Source of the DNA: Rhodopirellula bahusiensis
GTDB taxonomy: Bacteria > Planctomycetota > Planctomycetia > Pirellulales > Pirellulaceae
Direction: 5' to 3'
Assembly: GCF_002727185.1 (NCBI RefSeq)
Contig: NZ_NIZW01000015.1
Coordinates: forward strand, 62,001-126,000
DNA length: 64,000 nucleotides
Part shown: positions 9,815 through 19,297 of the stretch, piece after piece
Position numbering within the stretch: the stretch's first letter is position 1
Layout: each line of letters begins with the position of its first letter
Notes under the pieces: model-generated
Told to the model about the DNA's origin: nothing
Seen by the model: only the letters and a program-made list of their open reading frames with translations
The model's database searches: none
Translations under genes and position numbers: made by a program

Positions 9815-10137
9815 GGGCGATCTATTGGATGCAATTGACGAGTTGGCGGGACATCGTTGGGGTGACAGACGTAGTGTAGCCCTGCGTCATGCAAGCGACA
9901 ATCAGACCTCGATCAGAGCCGGCTCGAATGACCGAGATTCGGCGGGCGTCTTGGTTGGAAGGTTTTTCCGTGTCACAATTTGACTTGCCGTGATTCGCGG
10001 TGCCAATTTCATTTGCCCGTGTTCATTCGCCGGTGCGGTTGCGGAACATCACTTCCGCAACGTTTGGCCGAATTGATTCCGTCGGGATCGATGTCCTGCT
10101 GCGTGAGCGAATGAATCAAACAATCCCGAGGAGTCGG
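9815..10137. other. Divergent promoter region gltA / response regulator
   Basis: 323 bases between divergent genes. It must carry both promoters, but I cannot pick convincing -35/-10 pairs. The end (GAGGAG at 10128-10133) is a good ribosome-binding site for the regulator. Confidence 0.5.
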
Positions 10138-10890
10138 ATGCGAGCTCATATTTTGGTGGTCGAAGACGAGCGACACCTTGGTGTTGGCATAAAATACAAC
10201 CTCGAGGCCGAAGACTATCGCGTCTCGCTGGTCGAAGACGGCCCGTCGGCGTTGCAGTTGATCGAGCATTCCAGCAACGCGATCGATCTGATCGTGTTGG
10301 ACCTCATGCTTCCCGGGATGAGCGGATACACCGTTTGCGAACAAATTCGCGAATCGGGCAACACGACTCCCGTGCTGATGCTCTCCGCCCGAACGTTGTC
10401 CGAAGATCGTGCACGTGGATTCGACGTTGGTGCGAACCAGTACATGAGCAAGCCGTTTGACTTGTACGAGCTGATCAGCCGCGTCAAAAACTTGTTGCAA
10501 ACTTCACCGGCCGGGACGGTCGCTCGCGTCGCTCCTCCCGCACCCGAAACCGTCAACACGATCGCCTTTGGCCGAGTCGAAGCGGACTTCCGGACCCACC
10601 AAGTCTCGGTCGACGGCCAGCCCATTAAAATGACGCCAAAGGAACTCCGTTTGCTGCGTTACTTTGTCGAGAATCCTGAACGCGTGATCAACCGATCCGA
10701 ATTATTGACCCAGGTGTGGGAGATGTCAGGCAATTTGCAGACTCGAGCGGTCGACCAATTCATCGCTCGGCTTCGCAAAGCGATCGAACCGTCTCCCGCG
10801 GAACCCGTTCACTTGTTGACCGTTCGCGACGCCGGATACCGATTCGTTCTGGAACCCGAAACTTTGGAACCGGAAGCGTCGGCGAGCTGA
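10138..10890 (+). CDS. OmpR/PhoB-family response regulator, no adjacent kinase
   Basis: A 250-aa DNA-binding response regulator. The receiver domain covers residues ~3-118 with the acidic pocket ED at 9-11, phospho-acceptor Asp55 in [12 protein letters not shown], and the conserved Lys105 in [11 protein letters not shown] winged-helix effector domain follows at ~135-235, with the family motifs [20 protein letters not shown] and [20 protein letters not shown] sits 5-10 bases upstream of the ATG, which decides the start even though the frame opens at 10000. No histidine kinase lies nearby, so its partner and targets are unknown. Superoxide dismutase follows 85 bases downstream on the same strand. 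Confidence 0.92.
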   Translation: MRAHILVVEDERHLGVGIKYNLEAEDYRVSLVEDGPSALQLIEHSSNAIDLIVLDLMLPGMSGYTVCEQIRESGNTTPVLMLSARTLSEDRARGFDVGANQYMSKPFDLYELISRVKNLLQTSPAGTVARVAPPAPETVNTIAFGRVEADFRTHQVSVDGQPIKMTPKELRLLRYFVENPERVINRSELLTQVWEMSGNLQTRAVDQFIARLRKAIEPSPAEPVHLLTVRDAGYRFVLEPETLEPEASAS

Positions 10891-10975
10891 CCCGCTCGCC
10901 CGTCCCTGGACGGCTTGGTACGCTATCGCATGCGACGATTTTTCTATCCGCCAACCACAAACCCCCACGAGCACC

Positions 10976-11599
10976 ATGGCTTTCACGCTGCCCGAATTGC
11001 CGTATGCCTACGACGCCCTCGAGCCGCACATTGACGCGCGGACGATGGAAATCCACCACTCCAAGCACCACAACGCTTACGTCACCAAGACCAACGACGC
11101 GTTGGCTGGTACCGATCTGGCTTCCAAGTCGATCGAAGAAGTCATCTCCGACTTGTCGGCTGTGCCCGACGACAAACGCGGCGCCGTCCGCAACAACGGT
11201 GGCGGCCACGCCAACCACTCACTGTTCTGGACCGTATTGGGTCCTGGCAAAGGTGGCTCGCCATCAGGCGATTTGGCCGCTGCGATCGATGCCGCTTGCG
11301 GTTCGTTCGACGCCTTCAAAGAACAATTCGCCAACGCGGCTGCGACTCGTTTCGGTAGCGGCTGGGCATGGCTCTACGTTTCCGGTGGCAAGCTGCACGT
11401 CGGCAGCACCGCCAACCAAGACAACCCGTTGATGGGCGAAGCAATCGCTGGCATCAGCGGCACACCGATCTTGGGATTGGACGTTTGGGAACACGCTTAC
11501 TACCTGAACTACCAAAACCGTCGCCCCGATTACATCTCCGCATTCTGGAGCGTGGTCGACTGGGACGCCGTTGCCACCCGCTTTGCGGCTGCCAAGTAA
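10976..11599 (+). CDS. sodA: Superoxide dismutase, Fe/Mn family, Mn-type signature
   Basis: Converts superoxide to oxygen and hydrogen peroxide. 207 aa, no signal peptide, so cytoplasmic. The four metal ligands are present: His27, His81, Asp169 and His173 ([19 protein letters not shown]). The pattern [10 protein letters not shown] with Gln148 in STANQDN matches the manganese-using type rather than the iron type, where the active-site Gln sits at the other position. Followed at 11633 by a Rho-independent terminator, so it is probably the end of a transcript. Confidence 0.97.
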   Translation: MAFTLPELPYAYDALEPHIDARTMEIHHSKHHNAYVTKTNDALAGTDLASKSIEEVISDLSAVPDDKRGAVRNNGGGHANHSLFWTVLGPGKGGSPSGDLAAAIDAACGSFDAFKEQFANAAATRFGSGWAWLYVSGGKLHVGSTANQDNPLMGEAIAGISGTPILGLDVWEHAYYLNYQNRRPDYISAFWSVVDWDAVATRFAAAK

Positions 11600-11632
11600 C
11601 CCCTGAGTTTTCAACTCAATTGACTTGCGAGA

Positions 11633-11665
11633 CCGCTTGCCCCTCCTCGGGTGAGCGGTTTTTTC
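11633..11665 (+). terminator. Rho-independent terminator after sodA
   Basis: CCGCTTGCCC / GGGTGAGCGG form an imperfect stem around a short CT-rich loop, followed by six T. Lies 33 bases past the sodA stop and before fba. Confidence 0.75.
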
Positions 11666-11747
11666 ATGCCCTTGCGAAATGGAGATTCACCGAGATAATT
11701 GCGATCTTTCCCACTAAAAAAACACGACTTCTTAGGAACTGAACGCC

Positions 11748-12770
11748 ATGCCACTCGTCCCACTTCGCGTTGTCTTGGATCACGCCGCCGAAAACGATTA
11801 CGGCGTTGCGGCGTTCAACGTCAACAACATGGAGCAGATCCAGGCGATCATGGAAGCTGCCGATGAAACCGATTCACCGGTCATCATCCAAGCCTCGCGT
11901 GGCGCTCGTGCTTACACCCAAGACACCTACCTTCGTCACCTGATGGTCGCCGCGGCGGAACTGTACCCACAGATTCCAATCGTCATGCACCAAGACCACG
12001 GCAACAGCCCCGAGACCTGCTTGTCGGCCATCGAAAATGGCTTCACCAGCGTCATGATGGACGGCTCGCTCGAAGCTGACGGTCAAACCCCAGCCGACTA
12101 CGAATACAACGTCAAAGTCACCGCTGAAGTCGTGAAGATGGCACACGCTCGCGGCGTCAGCGTCGAAGGCGAACTGGGTTGCCTCGGATCGCTCGAAGAC
12201 GGTGGCGGCGAACAAGAAGACGGCCACGGTGCAGTCGGAACGCTGACCCACGACCAACTGTTGACCGACCCCGATGAAGCTCAACGTTTCGTCGAAGAAA
12301 CCGGCTGCGATGCACTGGCCGTTGCGATCGGCACCAGCCACGGTGCCTACAAATTCACCAAGAAACCAACCGGTGAAGTTCTGGCCATGGATCGCATCGA
12401 AGCCATCCACGCCAAGCTCCCCAACACTCACTTGGTCATGCACGGCAGCAGCAGCGTGCCACAAGAATTGCAGGACATCATCAACCAGTTCGGTGGTGAG
12501 ATGAAGCAAACTTACGGCGTGCCTGTGGAAGAAATCCAACGTGGTATCAAGAGCGGTGTTCGCAAGATCAACGTCGACACCGATTGCCGCATGGCGATCA
12601 CCGGTGCGATCCGCAAAGTCTTGACCGAAGACAAAGCCGCCTTCGATCCACGCGCTTACTTGAAACCAGCCCGCACCGCGATGAAGGACGTTTGCGTCGC
12701 TCGCATGACCGCCTTCGGCCAAGCCGGCAACGGTGCCAAGTTGCGTGCGACTCTCGGCGCCGCAGTCTGA
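11748..12770 (+). CDS. fba: Fructose-bisphosphate aldolase, class II (zinc)
   Basis: Cleaves or forms fructose 1,6-bisphosphate in glycolysis and gluconeogenesis. 340 aa. Class II signatures are clear: [12 protein letters not shown] with catalytic Asp83 and zinc ligand His84, GELGCLG at 141, zinc ligands His198 (IGTSHGAYK) and His232 (LVMHGSSS), and the phosphate-binding [11 protein letters not shown] near 273-283. The long insert with [15 protein letters not shown] resembles the class IIB/CbbA type. It stands between the sodA terminator and its own terminator, so it is probably monocistronic. Confidence 0.98.
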   Translation: MPLVPLRVVLDHAAENDYGVAAFNVNNMEQIQAIMEAADETDSPVIIQASRGARAYTQDTYLRHLMVAAAELYPQIPIVMHQDHGNSPETCLSAIENGFTSVMMDGSLEADGQTPADYEYNVKVTAEVVKMAHARGVSVEGELGCLGSLEDGGGEQEDGHGAVGTLTHDQLLTDPDEAQRFVEETGCDALAVAIGTSHGAYKFTKKPTGEVLAMDRIEAIHAKLPNTHLVMHGSSSVPQELQDIINQFGGEMKQTYGVPVEEIQRGIKSGVRKINVDTDCRMAITGAIRKVLTEDKAAFDPRAYLKPARTAMKDVCVARMTAFGQAGNGAKLRATLGAAV

Positions 12771-12820
12771 TCCAACTCGCGTTTCACCAATTTAAACGCG
12801 AACGAACAACACACAATTCA

Positions 12821-12857
12821 AAAGCCTGGAACGGAACCCTCCGCTCCAGGCTTTTTT
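12821..12857 (+). terminator. Rho-independent terminator after fba
   Basis: AAAGCCTGGA and TCCAGGCTTT form a near-perfect stem with a ~16-base loop region and six T. Lies 51 bases after the fba stop. Confidence 0.9.
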
Positions 12858-13493
12858 CATGCCCAAACCCCGTGATGGACGAGGCGACAAGGCCTTCACG
12901 CCAACGGCACGCCAGAAACCAAACAGGTCGGCAGAAACTATCGAGCACAACCATATGACTCATTAGGGCGTTGCGACTTGCTGTACAACCAGCGAGGCCT
13001 TCAATGGCAAGGCCTGCCACCGACATCGCCAAAACGTGCGGTTGCAACGCGCCGATGCCAGATTGCTCGCCTGCCTTCCACTAGCGTGAACGATGAGAAA
13101 CCATTCAGTCACAACAGGCAGCAGACATGGTACCTTAGTCCTTCCAAAAAACCGCTGACTCGCCCGAACTTTCGTCGTTCTCGACCAAACGAGCTGACCT
13201 GGAATCGCAACTTGCACGTAGATTCACCCAGAATGCACCGAAGGTTTTTAAGAACAACCGCAAGCCGACTCACCAAATCGCTGTCTCGTGATCAACAAGT
13301 GAAGGCAGAGCTTCTGGGAAACGATACAAAGCAGATGAGAAACGGTTGTGAATGACGGGCATTAGCCCGATTGCAATAATAGTCAGGTAAATATTAATTA
13401 ATCTCAGGCGAAGTGCTCTCCTACTCGCCTAGGCGTGGCAATGGGTCGCCTAGCACCATAGACGCGACTTACAACTTACGGTGTGAAGACAGT
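12858..13493. other. Intergenic region upstream of the nuclease-TPR-PIN gene
   Basis: About 640 bases in which I see no supported gene. The last ~120 bases are AT-rich (TAAATATTAATTAATCT around 13387-13403), unlike most of the window, and probably hold the promoter of the large gene. The AAGGCCT-containing text near 12891 and 13000-13010 suggests a minor repeat. Confidence 0.5.
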
Positions 13494-16400
13494 ATGCGGT
13501 TCAGGTATCCACACCCCGGAAACGAAGATGAATTTGAAGAGTTTTGCGTAAGGTTCTATCGTCATCTTCTACGTCGCGAAGGGCTAGTTCGATATGGCAA
13601 GCGAGGAGAAAAGCAAGATGGAATCGATATCATCGATCAGCTTGGAATGAAACCACTCCACGTCATCCAGTGCAAAAACCACGAGCCGACGAAGACGATT
13701 CCACCAAAAGAAATCAACGATGAGGTTTTCGCTGCAGAGGCTTCAGCGCATAGCATTGACCGTTTCATTATCTCCACAACAGCTAGGAAGAGCAAAAACG
13801 CTCAGGATACTGTCTTGCAGCTAAACCAAAGAAATGCAGGTTGCCCTCCGTTTAAGGTCGAAATTCATTTTTGGGAGGATGTTTGCGGTTACTTGGACGG
13901 GTTTGGAAGGGCGGTCGCCGAGTTCATCGTGTACTCCGAATCGATAGAGGCTCTTCCGTTGGCCCGAGTAAGCCGAGCCTCGTACCAACCAACTGTCGAC
14001 TTGGACCAGGACAACGCTGACGAACTCTTCCAGGACATTCATAAGCTATTCGAGGTTAGAAAGCTTGAAGCGGCTCAGCATGAGATTGATAAGCTGCCAG
14101 ATCCTCAACAGAACGAGGCTCTGGAGACGAATCAGCGTTACGCGATTCTGCGACTCAGGGCGAAGATGGCTTTGGAAACTCTACAGGCCGACGAAGCGAT
14201 ACGCCTGTTCCACCTTGCGTATGAAACATGCCCAAACCTGCAACAAGCAAGGCGGAATCGAGTACTCGCTCTGGAGTTCGCTGGGGACCGTAAGCAAGCA
14301 CTAATCGAGGCAAAGAATCTGATAAACGATGGCGATCAGTCGTCATATCTGATGGCGTTTATTATCCGAAACTCGGAAACAGCCTCCGATCTCAAGCCGT
14401 ACCAAGAGAGCATCAACACGCACTCCTCCACCGATATCGATGTCAACATTGAGCTGGCCCAAAGATACCTGAAGTGGGGAAGAGCTGAGGACGCCAGGGA
14501 AGCCGCAAGTAAGGCAGTTGAACTATCCCCAGACTCCGCACACGCCCAATTTGCACTGGGCATGGTCTCCCACCACCTAGCTCTGCACGGCGATTGGCAG
14601 ACACGTACACAGCGACTCACCAAAGCGATTGAGCATTATTCGGACGCTATAAAGGCGGCAATTCGCGACAATTATCGCGGCCTGATCCCTGAAATACTTA
14701 TTCACCGTGCGAGAGTTAATTCGTTCTTGCGGCAACTCGACAAAGCCGACGCGGACTTTCGTGCCGCTGTTGATGCCGCTAGTGTTCCAAGTCTCTACGC
14801 AGAAGCAGCAGTATCATTCTTTTTGAGCGAGGACGATTACGAGTCAGCAGAGGAGATGCTTCCAGTGCTTGACTCATCGTCGGATGAAGCCGCCTTCCTG
14901 ATTGGAGTTACAAAGTACCACTGCGCTTCTCCGCGTGACAAAATGGAGGTACTGTCTGATTTCATCAAGTTGACCGAACGTAATTTTGATAGGTCGAACG
15001 AAATTCGATACTTCTGTGTTCAATGGGCAATCGAGCTTTCAAATCTATCGCTTGCCCGAGAATGTGTGCCCGACAGTTTCGTTGACCAATTTTCATTCCA
15101 AGGAAATTCTTTACTGGCTTGGATTGAGCTCGAATCGGGGAAGCGAAACCGTGCAGGTGAGTTCGCTTTCGATGCGCTCAATTCAAGCTCGAAATCTGCC
15201 CATCGAATGGAGATTGCGATATTAGCCAGAATACTGGTCCGCCTTGGCGAAGAGGAAAAGGCCCTCCCGCTTTGGGAGCAAGCGGCTGTGCCAGGGATCT
15301 TGAACGACGACTGCAAAGCGTTGTTTAGTTGCGCTCAGCGGCTCGATCGCCACGACACTCTTCTGCGCATTTGCTCTGAGCTCAGGGAAACAGGTCAACA
15401 AGATCAATTGATCCGAAAAGTTGAGATTCAACTCCTATCTCAGTATCAACCAGAGAAGGCTTTTGAACTGGCGACCAAATATCGAGAACTTGACAATGTC
15501 TACTATGGTGCGATGCGAAATTTCCTTGCGATTCGCCTCGCCAAGCTCGGAGAAGTCGATCTCCCTAAACAGTTGGCATCGCACGCCCCAAAAATTTCCC
15601 CCGAAGAAGCGTACCTAGTAGTTGTCCCGCTTATCGAAACATCGTGTTACTTGCTTGCGATTGACTTTCTCTACCACCAACTGCGCTCCCACTTTTCCAG
15701 CGCGCTCGCGCATGGGCAATTTATCTGGACGTTTTTAAGGTTTGCCGAGAAAGCCGAGATTGCAGTCCAACCCAACGTTGTAGACGTTCAAAGTGCGGTT
15801 CAGCTCAAGAACTCGTCGAAAGAAGACACTCGTTGGGTCGTCATAGAGGATACAAGTCCAGACCCTGCGAGGGATGAATTCACGGCCACTTCGCCCGTAG
15901 CCCAACCGTTGGTTGGGAAACATAGAGGCGACTCTGTCGACCTCACTCGCTTGACGGCGCAGCCTCATCAAGAACGGATCGTCGACGTCAAGTCAAAATA
16001 CGCGTATCGCTTCGAAGATTCGATAAAGAACTTCCAGATTCGATTTCCAGGCGAGGCATCAATACAGTCGATCAACATGGGAACACCGGACGACCTAGAT
16101 CCAGCTCCCCTCGTTGAGAGTCTAAAGGAACGGAAGGAATATGTAGACAAGGCGATAGCATTCTACCACGAGGAACCTTGTTCCTTGCATCTACTTGCAA
16201 CTCGCATAGGGTTAAGCGAGTACAAAACCATGGATGGTCTGACTGCGAATGACGCCTGGATGCTACGGTGCAACGAGTGTTCTCCAAGCGAGTTCGATGA
16301 ACGTGCTGTTGAAGGATTTGAAGGGCAGAAGATCGTCACGGATTTATCTGCTCTTGTAACCATCACGCGACTTGGCATTTTGGATTGCCTCGCTGACCAA

Positions 16401-17225
16401 TACGAATTCATCGTTTCTCGAAAATCCAAAGAGACAATTATTGATTGGCTCAGCGAACTTCCTGATCCCGAACAAGGGGCGGACACCTATGCGTCCCTCA
16501 CCGCAGAAGGTGAATTCACCATTCGGGAGGTGCCGTTTGAATTAGCGAAACGCGACCGCGAAGAAATAGAATCAATCGTTTCCTTCGTTGAGTCACACTG
16601 CGAGGTGAGGGATTCCCCTGGAATGGTAAATCTTGCCCCAAAGAAACGCAAACTCTACGGTGAGTTCATCGGGCTCCATAGCCTTGATTCGATTGGCATA
16701 GCTGTCGACGAACACTCTTTACTGTGGACCGATGACTTTTGCACTGCCATGATCGCAGAGACTGATTTCGGTGTGGATCGAATATGGACCCAGTTGCTTC
16801 TCAGGGCCTTCTTAGCGAATGGTAGCCCTGCAACTCCTCAGCTCTACAGCGAAATGGTGGCTAAACTAGCTGGCTGGAATTACGTGTCAACAGTTTGGAA
16901 CAACGAAGATGTCGTTGCGGCAGGCGAACTATGTAACTGGGATATCAATACCTGGCCTCTGAAACAGTGCCTGCGTCTTTTTCGCTCACTAAGGATGCCA
17001 CGATCTGCAAAGGCTCGTCATATGCTAGACTTCTTTCGACAGCTTCGCAGGTCATCGTGTGTCGAATTCAAGCAAACTACGATTGTACAGTCGACCCTCA
17101 ATGAGTTGAACTGCGCGGCAACAGTACGGCTGATGATTCGTCACGTTGACCAGTTTTTCCCGATCGATTTTCCGTCGGCGAGCTTCCTGAAAGAGGAGTT
17201 CATCTACTGGGCCAAGCTGAGATAA
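13494..17225 (+). CDS. Multidomain Mrr-like nuclease - TPR - GreA/B-C-like - PIN-like protein
   Basis: A 1243-aa cytoplasmic protein. Residues ~10-150 look like a restriction-endonuclease (Mrr/PD-(D/E)xK) fold: DGIDIID with Asp45 followed by VIQCKN with Gln59 and Lys61. Residues ~190-700 are helical repeats including clear TPRs (RAEDAREAASKAVELSP, ~330-346). At ~795-835 the text SPVAQPLVGKHRGDSVDL, then ERIVDVKSKY, resembles the C-terminal domain of GreA/GreB. From ~945 a PIN-like nuclease is suggested by Asp950 (IVTDLSALVTI), Glu980 (SRKSKETIIDW) and Asp1080/1081 (LLWTDDFCTAMI). I chose the ATG at 13494; a GTG at 13413 is in frame. Codon use is visibly less GC-rich than in neighbouring genes and there is no operon partner, so horizontal transfer is likely. 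The domain calls are by eye; the function (conflict, defence or RNA stress response) is inferred. Confidence 0.75.
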   Translation: MRFRYPHPGNEDEFEEFCVRFYRHLLRREGLVRYGKRGEKQDGIDIIDQLGMKPLHVIQCKNHEPTKTIPPKEINDEVFAAEASAHSIDRFIISTTARKSKNAQDTVLQLNQRNAGCPPFKVEIHFWEDVCGYLDGFGRAVAEFIVYSESIEALPLARVSRASYQPTVDLDQDNADELFQDIHKLFEVRKLEAAQHEIDKLPDPQQNEALETNQRYAILRLRAKMALETLQADEAIRLFHLAYETCPNLQQARRNRVLALEFAGDRKQALIEAKNLINDGDQSSYLMAFIIRNSETASDLKPYQESINTHSSTDIDVNIELAQRYLKWGRAEDAREAASKAVELSPDSAHAQFALGMVSHHLALHGDWQTRTQRLTKAIEHYSDAIKAAIRDNYRGLIPEILIHRARVNSFLRQLDKADADFRAAVDAASVPSLYAEAAVSFFLSEDDYESAEEMLPVLDSSSDEAAFLIGVTKYHCASPRDKMEVLSDFIKLTERNFDRSNEIRYFCVQWAIELSNLSLARECVPDSFVDQFSFQGNSLLAWIELESGKRNRAGEFAFDALNSSSKSAHRMEIAILARILVRLGEEEKALPLWEQAAVPGILNDDCKALFSCAQRLDRHDTLLRICSELRETGQQDQLIRKVEIQLLSQYQPEKAFELATKYRELDNVYYGAMRNFLAIRLAKLGEVDLPKQLASHAPKISPEEAYLVVVPLIETSCYLLAIDFLYHQLRSHFSSALAHGQFIWTFLRFAEKAEIAVQPNVVDVQSAVQLKNSSKEDTRWVVIEDTSPDPARDEFTATSPVAQPLVGKHRGDSVDLTRLTAQPHQERIVDVKSKYAYRFEDSIKNFQIRFPGEASIQSINMGTPDDLDPAPLVESLKERKEYVDKAIAFYHEEPCSLHLLATRIGLSEYKTMDGLTANDAWMLRCNECSPSEFDERAVEGFEGQKIVTDLSALVTITRLGILDCLADQYEFIVSRKSKETIIDWLSELPDPEQGADTYASLTAEGEFTIREVPFELAKRDREEIESIVSFVESHCEVRDSPGMVNLAPKKRKLYGEFIGLHSLDSIGIAVDEHSLLWTDDFCTAMIAETDFGVDRIWTQLLLRAFLANGSPATPQLYSEMVAKLAGWNYVSTVWNNEDVVAAGELCNWDINTWPLKQCLRLFRSLRMPRSAKARHMLDFFRQLRRSSCVEFKQTTIVQSTLNELNCAATVRLMIRHVDQFFPIDFPSASFLKEEFIYWAKLR

Positions 17226-17543
17226 GTTGGTATCAAGCTGCACCGCAACTCGTACAGTTCGAACACCACGTGATGAGTGGCTATCCTACAGGCCAATTTT
17301 TAACGGAAGCCCAAAAGGAGACGGGGGGCAATTGGAGGCGTCTCTGCTTTCAGCGCCTTCCTTGCTGTCGAAATGTGGCCCGAAGGTCACGTCGGTCAAC
17401 GAGTTGATCGTCTCAGTTGAAGAGGACCGTGGGCAAACGGCTGAGCGAGTTTTTTTGCGCTGGCTCACAGCCACTTGTGCCCCTTCGCTAAACTGAAACT
17501 TAGACACTCAAATCCCATCTCTCTGATCCACACGAAAACCGTC
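17226..17543. other. Intergenic region after the nuclease-TPR-PIN gene
   Basis: 318 bases with no supported gene. GAGTGGCTATCCTACAGG at 17275-17292 resembles the CAAGAGTGCCCATCCTACAG repeat at 18153-18172, so it may be a degraded copy. A T-run at ~17451-17457 lacks a convincing stem. Confidence 0.45.
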
Positions 17544-17906
17544 ATGTCGTACGAAATCACCGAGATTGCCGAGGGCAAGATCATCGAACTGGTTCTCTCT
17601 GGCAAACTCACCGGGGAAGCCTACGAGCAGTTTGTGCCGGTGGTGGATGCCCAAATTGAACGCTGGGGCAAAGTCCGGATGATGGTCGTGCTCACCGACT
17701 TTCATGGCTGGGACGCGGCCGCACTCTGGGCCGATACCAAGTTCGCAATGAAACACTTCAGCGATATCGAACGACTCGCACTCGTCGGCGAATCGAAGTG
17801 GGAAGCCGGCATGGCCACCTTCTGCAAACCGTTCACCAAAGCTGCCGTCAAATATTTTGATCTCGCGAACATCGAAGATGCCCGGGCTTGGATCCAAGAA
17901 ACCTGA
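17544..17906 (+). CDS. SpoIIAA/STAS-like (Sec14-type) small protein
   Basis: A 120-aa cytoplasmic protein. Pattern and length fit the 'SpoIIAA-like' STAS family (PF11964): an N-terminal beta hairpin (YEITEIAEGKIIELVLSGKL), then VVLTDFHGWDAAALWADTKF and the conserved ERLALVGESKWEAGMATF followed by a C-terminal FDLANIEDARAWI. Members are small and soluble and their biochemistry is mostly unknown; lipid or partner binding has been suggested from the fold. The ATG at 17544 is preferred over upstream in-frame codons because it begins the conserved domain. Free-standing, followed immediately by palindromic repeats. Confidence 0.85.
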   Translation: MSYEITEIAEGKIIELVLSGKLTGEAYEQFVPVVDAQIERWGKVRMMVVLTDFHGWDAAALWADTKFAMKHFSDIERLALVGESKWEAGMATFCKPFTKAAVKYFDLANIEDARAWIQET

Positions 17907-17972
17907 GTAGGTTGGCCACTCTTGGCCGACAACCGCGACTCGGACGGGCAAGAGTGCCTTTTTGTACCCTAC
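17907..17972. repeat. Imperfect palindrome, CAAGAGTG family
   Basis: GTAGGTTGGCCACTCTTG at the left pairs imperfectly with CAAGAGTGCCTTTTTGTACCCTAC at the right. It starts on the base after the STAS gene stop, so it may form the 3' end of that transcript. Related text recurs at 18153-18172. Confidence 0.6.
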
Positions 17973-18040
17973 ATCTTTTGAGAGCCGCTTGCGTTGGGAA
18001 TCCAAGCGGTTTAAGACCGAACATCCCTTGCCGAGGAATC

Positions 18041-18120
18041 ATTAGTGTTTGATTAGCGGCGATTAGTGTTCCCTTGACCGCTCTGGTGGAACACTAATCC
18101 GCTCTGATCGGACACTAATC
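18041..18120. repeat. ATTAGTGTTC inverted-repeat array
   Basis: Two forward units (ATTAGTGTTT at 18041-18050; GATTAGTGTTC at 18061-18071) face two reverse units (GAACACTAATC at 18089-18099; GGACACTAATC at 18110-18120). The inner pair is a perfect 11-base inverted repeat with a 17-base loop. Confidence 0.75.
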
Positions 18121-18320
18121 TTTGGTGTTTCGAGATGTGGGATATAAAAAGGCAAGAGTGCCCATCCTACAGGCGTTCCAACGTTGTTGACGACTCAATC
18201 AACAAGCCGAGAAAGGATCGGGTGCAATCACAGGCTGGAAGCCTATGCCACTTCTTTTCGACTCAGTCCGAACGCCAAACGGCTGATAGGAGAGCACGCG
18301 AAGATTCGCGAATCGAATAC

Positions 18321-19268
18321 CTATTCCGACAGAACGTGTCCGGGCACGATCAACAGTGGATGCGGGCTGCGACGAAGACGATCGTTCACAAAGCCTTGGA
18401 TGAATCGGTCATCGACTTCCAATGGCATCACCAGCAATTGCTGCGTCGAATCGGAAAGTGGATGTGGCGGTGCGAGCTCGCCGGCTTGCGGGATCAATGC
18501 GTAGCTCATCTTCATTTCTCGAGCGGTCGCATTCATCGCGGCGTGCAATTGCGTGTGCGATTGCGCCAGAGCATCGCTCAGCTTGTCGACATCAAACGCT
18601 TCATCCGGACGGATCGCTTCCAGAATGCTTCGCACGTTTTCGAAGTGCTCTTTCTCGACGATCAAGTTCAACGAGACCTCGGCGCCCGGCGACGCCAATC
18701 CAAACGCCCAGGCCGCCGCTCGGCTCTCGACGTCACACTCGCTTCCCGCCATCAATAGGACTCGCCCACGGCAAGTCTGGAACACCTGGTCTTCTCGGCG
18801 GGTCACCAAAATCGGAACCGGGCATCGCGATAGCAGGACATCCATCACGGTCCCAACGCTGTCCGTTCCGACTCGCTCGAACGAGCGTCCAAAGGGGCAG
18901 GGCACAAGGACCATGTTCACGTCGTGCGTTCGCAACGCTTGCAGAATGACTTCGAACGCTTCGCCTTCTCCACGAGCGATCGCGCGGGCGCCGCTCATTT
19001 GCCGAGCCGCCTGAATCGCATCTTCGGTCGCCGCATCGGTCGATTCCGCTGCGTCTCGAGCGTCCAACACCAACGTCTCGGTATTGAATTCTTCGCGAAG
19101 CGTTTTTGCCGATTCAATGGACGTCGCGTCTTGCGGCGAACCATCCAAAACCAACATCACTCGCGACGGTCGGATGGGCGTCATCGGAGTTGCCGATCCC
19201 ACCTTCGCTCGCTCGAACATGCGCATCGAATCGTCGACATCACGATCCAAATCGGGTGATTGATCCAT
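18321..19268 (-). CDS. Universal stress protein, tandem UspA domains
   Basis: A 315-aa protein with two Usp-like halves: ~35-160 (SRVMLVLDGSPQDATSIESA ... CPVPILVTRR) and ~165-310 (CRGRVLLMAGSECDVESRAA ... SPHPLLIVPG). The ATP-binding signature of the family (G-2x-G-9x-G-S/T) is only partly visible in NMVLVPCPFGRSFERVGTDS, where it reads FGRSFERVGTDSVGT, so nucleotide binding is uncertain. It begins 29 bases after the stop of the upstream transporter gene and is probably cotranscribed with it; Usp proteins are often paired with transporters and may regulate them. Confidence 0.8.
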   Translation of the reverse strand: MDQSPDLDRDVDDSMRMFERAKVGSATPMTPIRPSRVMLVLDGSPQDATSIESAKTLREEFNTETLVLDARDAAESTDAATEDAIQAARQMSGARAIARGEGEAFEVILQALRTHDVNMVLVPCPFGRSFERVGTDSVGTVMDVLLSRCPVPILVTRREDQVFQTCRGRVLLMAGSECDVESRAAAWAFGLASPGAEVSLNLIVEKEHFENVRSILEAIRPDEAFDVDKLSDALAQSHTQLHAAMNATAREMKMSYALIPQAGELAPPHPLSDSTQQLLVMPLEVDDRFIQGFVNDRLRRSPHPLLIVPGHVLSE

Positions 19269-19297
19269 TACTCAAGTCGCTCGCTAGAAAAGGAAAC

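Larger units (their letters stand above)
17907..18320. other. Gene-free region with inverted repeats
   Basis: About 410 bases between two genes pointing toward each other. It carries a long imperfect palindrome (17907-17972), a four-unit ATTAGTGTTC array (18041-18120) and a CAAGAGTGCCCATCCTACAG unit (18153-18172). The remainder shows nothing I can name. Confidence 0.65.

Noticed and set aside
12978-13355. 125-codon frame upstream of the large nuclease gene
   Set aside because: Basic, low-complexity, no signal or domain, no ribosome site.
18041-18120. Array of ATTAGTGTTC considered as a CRISPR
   Set aside because: The units are 10-11 bases, in both orientations, with irregular short gaps and no spacers.
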